Part shown: piece by piece, positions 4,138 to 6,337 of the stretch
How positions within the stretch are numbered: the stretch's first letter is position 1
How the letters are laid out: every line of letters begins with the position of its first letter
Source of the DNA: an archaeon
GTDB lineage: Archaea > B1Sed10-29 > WALL01
Length of the DNA: 6,337 bases
Direction: 5' to 3'
NCBI GenBank assembly: GCA_030592525.1
Contig: JAUVIW010000056.1
Location: 1 to 6,337 of the forward strand
Notes under the pieces: generated by a model
The model's database searches: none
What the model was told of the DNA's origin: nothing
What the model saw: only the letters and a program-made list of their open reading frames with translations
Program-made: the position numbers and the translations under genes

Positions 4138-6108
4138 ATGCCACCACGCCAAGCCTTCAACCCAAAGCACATTGAAGAGAAGTGCTCACGCGCCGGTATT
4201 GACTTTTGGCTCGCCAGCGAAATAGCCTTAGCCCTGGAAGAGCAGCTGAAGGAGGGCTTGACCGAAGAGGAGCTGAACGACCTCATCCTCGACGAGCTCA
4301 GGCGGAAGGACAAGGAAAGCGCGAAGAAGTTCGAGTCACACTACAAGGTCTATGTCAGGACAACGGAGGGGCTGCTCAGGTCCTTCAACAAGGACCTCAT
4401 AAGCGAGTCACTGGTTAAGGAAACGAACCTCGCAAAAAAGGTGTGCGAAGAGATTGCGGACGAGGTCGAGAGCGACATCAGGCGCCTCGAGCTCAAGAAC
4501 GTTTCCGCCCCATTGCTCAGGGAAATGGTGAACTCAAAGCTGCTCGAAAGAAAGTACATGCAGGCAAAGAACATGTACACGCGGATTGGCCTGCCGATAT
4601 ATGATGTTAACAGGATTATCGAGCACTCGAACATGGAGTCACCGAACCCGGACGCGATACACAAGGCTTTCGGTGACACGATTGCAGCTGAATACGCCTT
4701 AATGAAATTGCTGCCCGAGGACGCGAGCCGCGCGCACCTCGAGGGCGCGATACACATTCACGACCTGCCTTACTTCGCGACGAGGCCCGTGAGCCTGCAA
4801 AGTGACTTGCGGTGGTTCTTCCGCAAGGGCGTTGTTAGTGATGGGCTCGGGAAAGTGACGAGCGTCGCCGGCCCCGCAAAGCACCCGGCAGTCGCAATCT
4901 CGCACGCCGTAAGGGTGCTCATCAGCGGCGAGACGCACTTGAGCGGCGGGCAGTCCCTGGACTTTTTCAACTTCTTCCTCGCGCCGTATACCATCAATCT
5001 CAAGGACAAGGAAGTAAAGCAGCTCATCCAGACTTTCCTGTACGAGCTCACGCAAATACTCGCGGTGCACGGAGGGAAGATTGCGACCACCACGCTCAAC
5101 TTCGAGGTTGAGACGCCGCCGTTCCTGAAAAAGGAGAAGGCCGTGCTGCCCGAAGGCAAGATTGGGCAGGACACGTACCTTGACTACGAGCGCGAGAGTG
5201 TTCGGCTGCTCAACATATTCCTTTCCAGCATGGCGGAGGGTGACTACAGGGGCAAGCCGTTCACCATGCCAAAGATAGTGCTCAAAGTGCGCGATGGCGC
5301 AGTGCCGATGAGCACAGAGGGGCACATCGATGAGTTCCTCAAGCAGAACCCGCTGACCATTTTGAACCTAAGGAAGCGCGGCTCCAACTTGAACATGATT
5401 GCGCCGAACCAGATAATCCCACCGAAGGGAGGCAAATGGCACAACACGCTTAGGACAGGTGTGCTGCAGGAAGTCAACATCAACCTGCCGCGCATTGCCT
5501 TGAGTTCCAAGGAGGACGACGAGTTCTTCAGCAGCCTGGACAGCGCGCTGGAAAACGCACGGGACGCGTGCAAGGCAAAGCGCGAGATAGTCGACAAGCG
5601 GCTGCACAGGGACGGGACACTGCCGTTCCTCACGCAGGAGTTCGAGAACGAGGAGTACTATTCACTGGACAACGCGATAAGCATAGTGAGCATCGTGGGG
5701 CTGGACAACGCAGTTAGGGAGTACACCGGAAGCGACATCGCACGCGACCTGGACTCGTACAGGTTTGCGGAAAGAGTGCTCGCATACATCAACACTAAGA
5801 TTGGGTCGTTCAATGAGGCTGACAGCGTCAACATGGGCTTCGGGTATTTGGATGCGAAGAACGCAGGCAAAAGGTTTGCGGCGATAAACGAGAGAAAGTT
5901 CGAGGTCAAGGAAGTGTACCCGGTGAACGGGTTTACTCACGGCTCCGGAGCCGAGTGGCTGCGGACCGAAGCGCAGCTGCAGCAGAACTGCCACACCGCG
6001 GCAAAGCTGCTGGTGCCCTCGGAGAAAAAGGCACAGCCGCAGATATACAAGCTGCTCAAGGACGACGCGCTGTCATTCACATTACTGCCGAGAGGTGAAG
6101 AGAAATGA
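4138..6108 (+). CDS. nrdD: NrdD-family protein lacking the catalytic cysteine and glycyl-radical segment
   Basis: The 656-residue product is clearly homologous to archaeal anaerobic (class III) ribonucleotide reductase. Two ATP-cone-like regions come first, about residues 5-70 and 71-150 (the second with VYVRTTEG and SAPLLREMVNSKLLE). Reductase-domain motifs follow: HIHDLPYFATRP (206-217), AGPAKHPAVAISHA (244-257), LSGGQSLDFFNFFLAPY (268-284), NTLRTGVLQEVNINLPRIAL (436-455) and LPFLTQ (495-500). The segment where active family members carry the M(G/C)CR active-site cysteine reads LNMIAPNQII (418-427) and has no cysteine. The protein has only four cysteines (16, 103, 478, 618). It ends at LLPRGEEK, before the family's zinc-binding cysteines and the radical-bearing glycine near the C-terminus. 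It is therefore shorter than usual and predicted inactive as a reductase. A TGA directly before the ATG rules out a longer start. The frame is intact throughout and ribH starts at its stop, so this is not a recent frameshift. Confidence 0.88.
   Translation: MPPRQAFNPKHIEEKCSRAGIDFWLASEIALALEEQLKEGLTEEELNDLILDELRRKDKESAKKFESHYKVYVRTTEGLLRSFNKDLISESLVKETNLAKKVCEEIADEVESDIRRLELKNVSAPLLREMVNSKLLERKYMQAKNMYTRIGLPIYDVNRIIEHSNMESPNPDAIHKAFGDTIAAEYALMKLLPEDASRAHLEGAIHIHDLPYFATRPVSLQSDLRWFFRKGVVSDGLGKVTSVAGPAKHPAVAISHAVRVLISGETHLSGGQSLDFFNFFLAPYTINLKDKEVKQLIQTFLYELTQILAVHGGKIATTTLNFEVETPPFLKKEKAVLPEGKIGQDTYLDYERESVRLLNIFLSSMAEGDYRGKPFTMPKIVLKVRDGAVPMSTEGHIDEFLKQNPLTILNLRKRGSNLNMIAPNQIIPPKGGKWHNTLRTGVLQEVNINLPRIALSSKEDDEFFSSLDSALENARDACKAKREIVDKRLHRDGTLPFLTQEFENEEYYSLDNAISIVSIVGLDNAVREYTGSDIARDLDSYRFAERVLAYINTKIGSFNEADSVNMGFGYLDAKNAGKRFAAINERKFEVKEVYPVNGFTHGSGAEWLRTEAQLQQNCHTAAKLLVPSEKKAQPQIYKLLKDDALSFTLLPRGEEK
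6092..6098 (+). promoter_or_regulatory. Strong ribosome binding site for ribH
   Basis: GAGGTGA, a near-perfect complement of the archaeal 16S 3' end, lies six bases before the ribH ATG and inside the last codons of the NrdD homologue. Together with the ATGA overlap it indicates coupled translation and fixes the ribH start. Confidence 0.85.
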
Positions 6109-6337
6109 GGATAGGGATTGTGATAGGGGAGTTCCACAAGGAGCTCGCTGATGAAATGCTCGCGGCGGCAGAGGCTGCTGCCAAAGGGCTGGGTGCTGAA
6201 GTGGCCGAAGTGGTGTGGGTGCCAGGGAGCCTCGAGGCGCCGCTCGCACTCAAAAGAATGCTCGGCAAGGGCGGGTTCGATGCCCTTGTTGTGCTGGGCT
6301 ACATAGAGCGGGGGGAAACAAGGCACGGCGAGGTCAT
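6105..6337 (+). CDS. ribH: 6,7-dimethyl-8-ribityllumazine synthase, N-terminal part
   Basis: The visible 77 residues match archaeal RibH, which condenses 3,4-dihydroxy-2-butanone 4-phosphate with 5-amino-6-ribitylaminouracil in the penultimate step of riboflavin synthesis. Visible motifs are GIVIGEFHKEL (4-14), the substrate-binding VPGSLEAPLALKRML (39-53), and LGYIERGETRHGEV (64-77), which carries the catalytic histidine H74 in the G-x-T-x-H phosphate-binding turn. These features fit lumazine synthase better than the related archaeal riboflavin synthase, which lacks this GETxH turn. The ATG overlaps the stop of the NrdD homologue as ATGA and has a strong ribosome binding site. The right half of the gene is beyond the window. 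Confidence 0.93.
   Translation, partial: MRIGIVIGEFHKELADEMLAAAEAAAKGLGAEVAEVVWVPGSLEAPLALKRMLGKGGFDALVVLGYIERGETRHGEV

Noticed and set aside
4699..5325. Long open frame (208 codons) on the minus strand opposite the NrdD homologue
   Set aside because: It is the antisense of a well-supported gene and its translation shows no domain.
4138..6108. An intein in the NrdD homologue, common in archaeal reductases
   Set aside because: No intein splice-junction motifs or inserted block are visible; the protein is shorter than usual, not longer.
6000..6337. A frameshift that hides the missing radical domain of the NrdD homologue
   Set aside because: The downstream sequence is fully occupied by ribH, which has its own ribosome binding site and clear motifs, and no cysteine or radical motif appears in other frames there.
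1..6337. CRISPR arrays, tRNA or rRNA genes, insertion sequences
   Set aside because: No regularly spaced repeats, cloverleaf, rRNA signature, transposase or terminal repeats were seen on either strand.

Overview
The window looks archaeal. The evidence is TATA-box promoters placed 25-28 bases upstream of start codons with no leader, GGTG-type ribosome binding sites only on genes that have a leader or sit inside operons, a stand-alone archaeal-type Elp3, an Lrp/AsnC regulator, a CyaB-like CYTH protein, an archaeal-style RibH, and an NrdD homologue of the archaeal type with tandem ATP-cones. Base composition is moderately GC-rich by eye. The lineage cannot be fixed from this stretch; the very compact layout would suit a small-genome (DPANN-like) archaeon, but that is a weak guess.

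Layout, read outward from the divergent promoter region at about 4047-4137. To the left, on the minus strand, is a tightly packed four-gene run: an Lrp/AsnC regulator (3603-4046), a CyaB-like CYTH protein (3085-3606, overlapping by ATGA), a secreted or membrane-anchored beta-rich protein (2275-3081) and the tRNA U34-modifying enzyme Elp3 (782-2269). Three further minus-strand genes follow, each with its own TATA box: a 58-residue membrane protein (583-759), a cysteine-rich zinc-finger protein with one C-terminal membrane helix (129-551), and the first 30 codons of an unrecognised gene (1-92). All three appear to be leaderless, and each TATA box overlaps or nearly touches the stop codon of the preceding gene.

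To the right, on the plus strand, a leaderless gene encodes a 656-residue homologue of anaerobic ribonucleotide reductase, NrdD (4138-6108). Its stop overlaps the start of ribH (lumazine synthase), which runs off the window.

The most interesting item is the NrdD homologue. It keeps two ATP-cone regions and most of the reductase fold, but as far as can be read it lacks the active-site cysteine segment, the C-terminal four-cysteine zinc site and the glycyl-radical segment. It therefore looks like an intact, expressed pseudoenzyme or a family member with a changed function. The second point of interest is the intergenic region: two oppositely oriented TATA boxes 13 bp apart between divergent genes, with a separate imperfect palindrome next to them, which suggests mutually exclusive or jointly regulated transcription.
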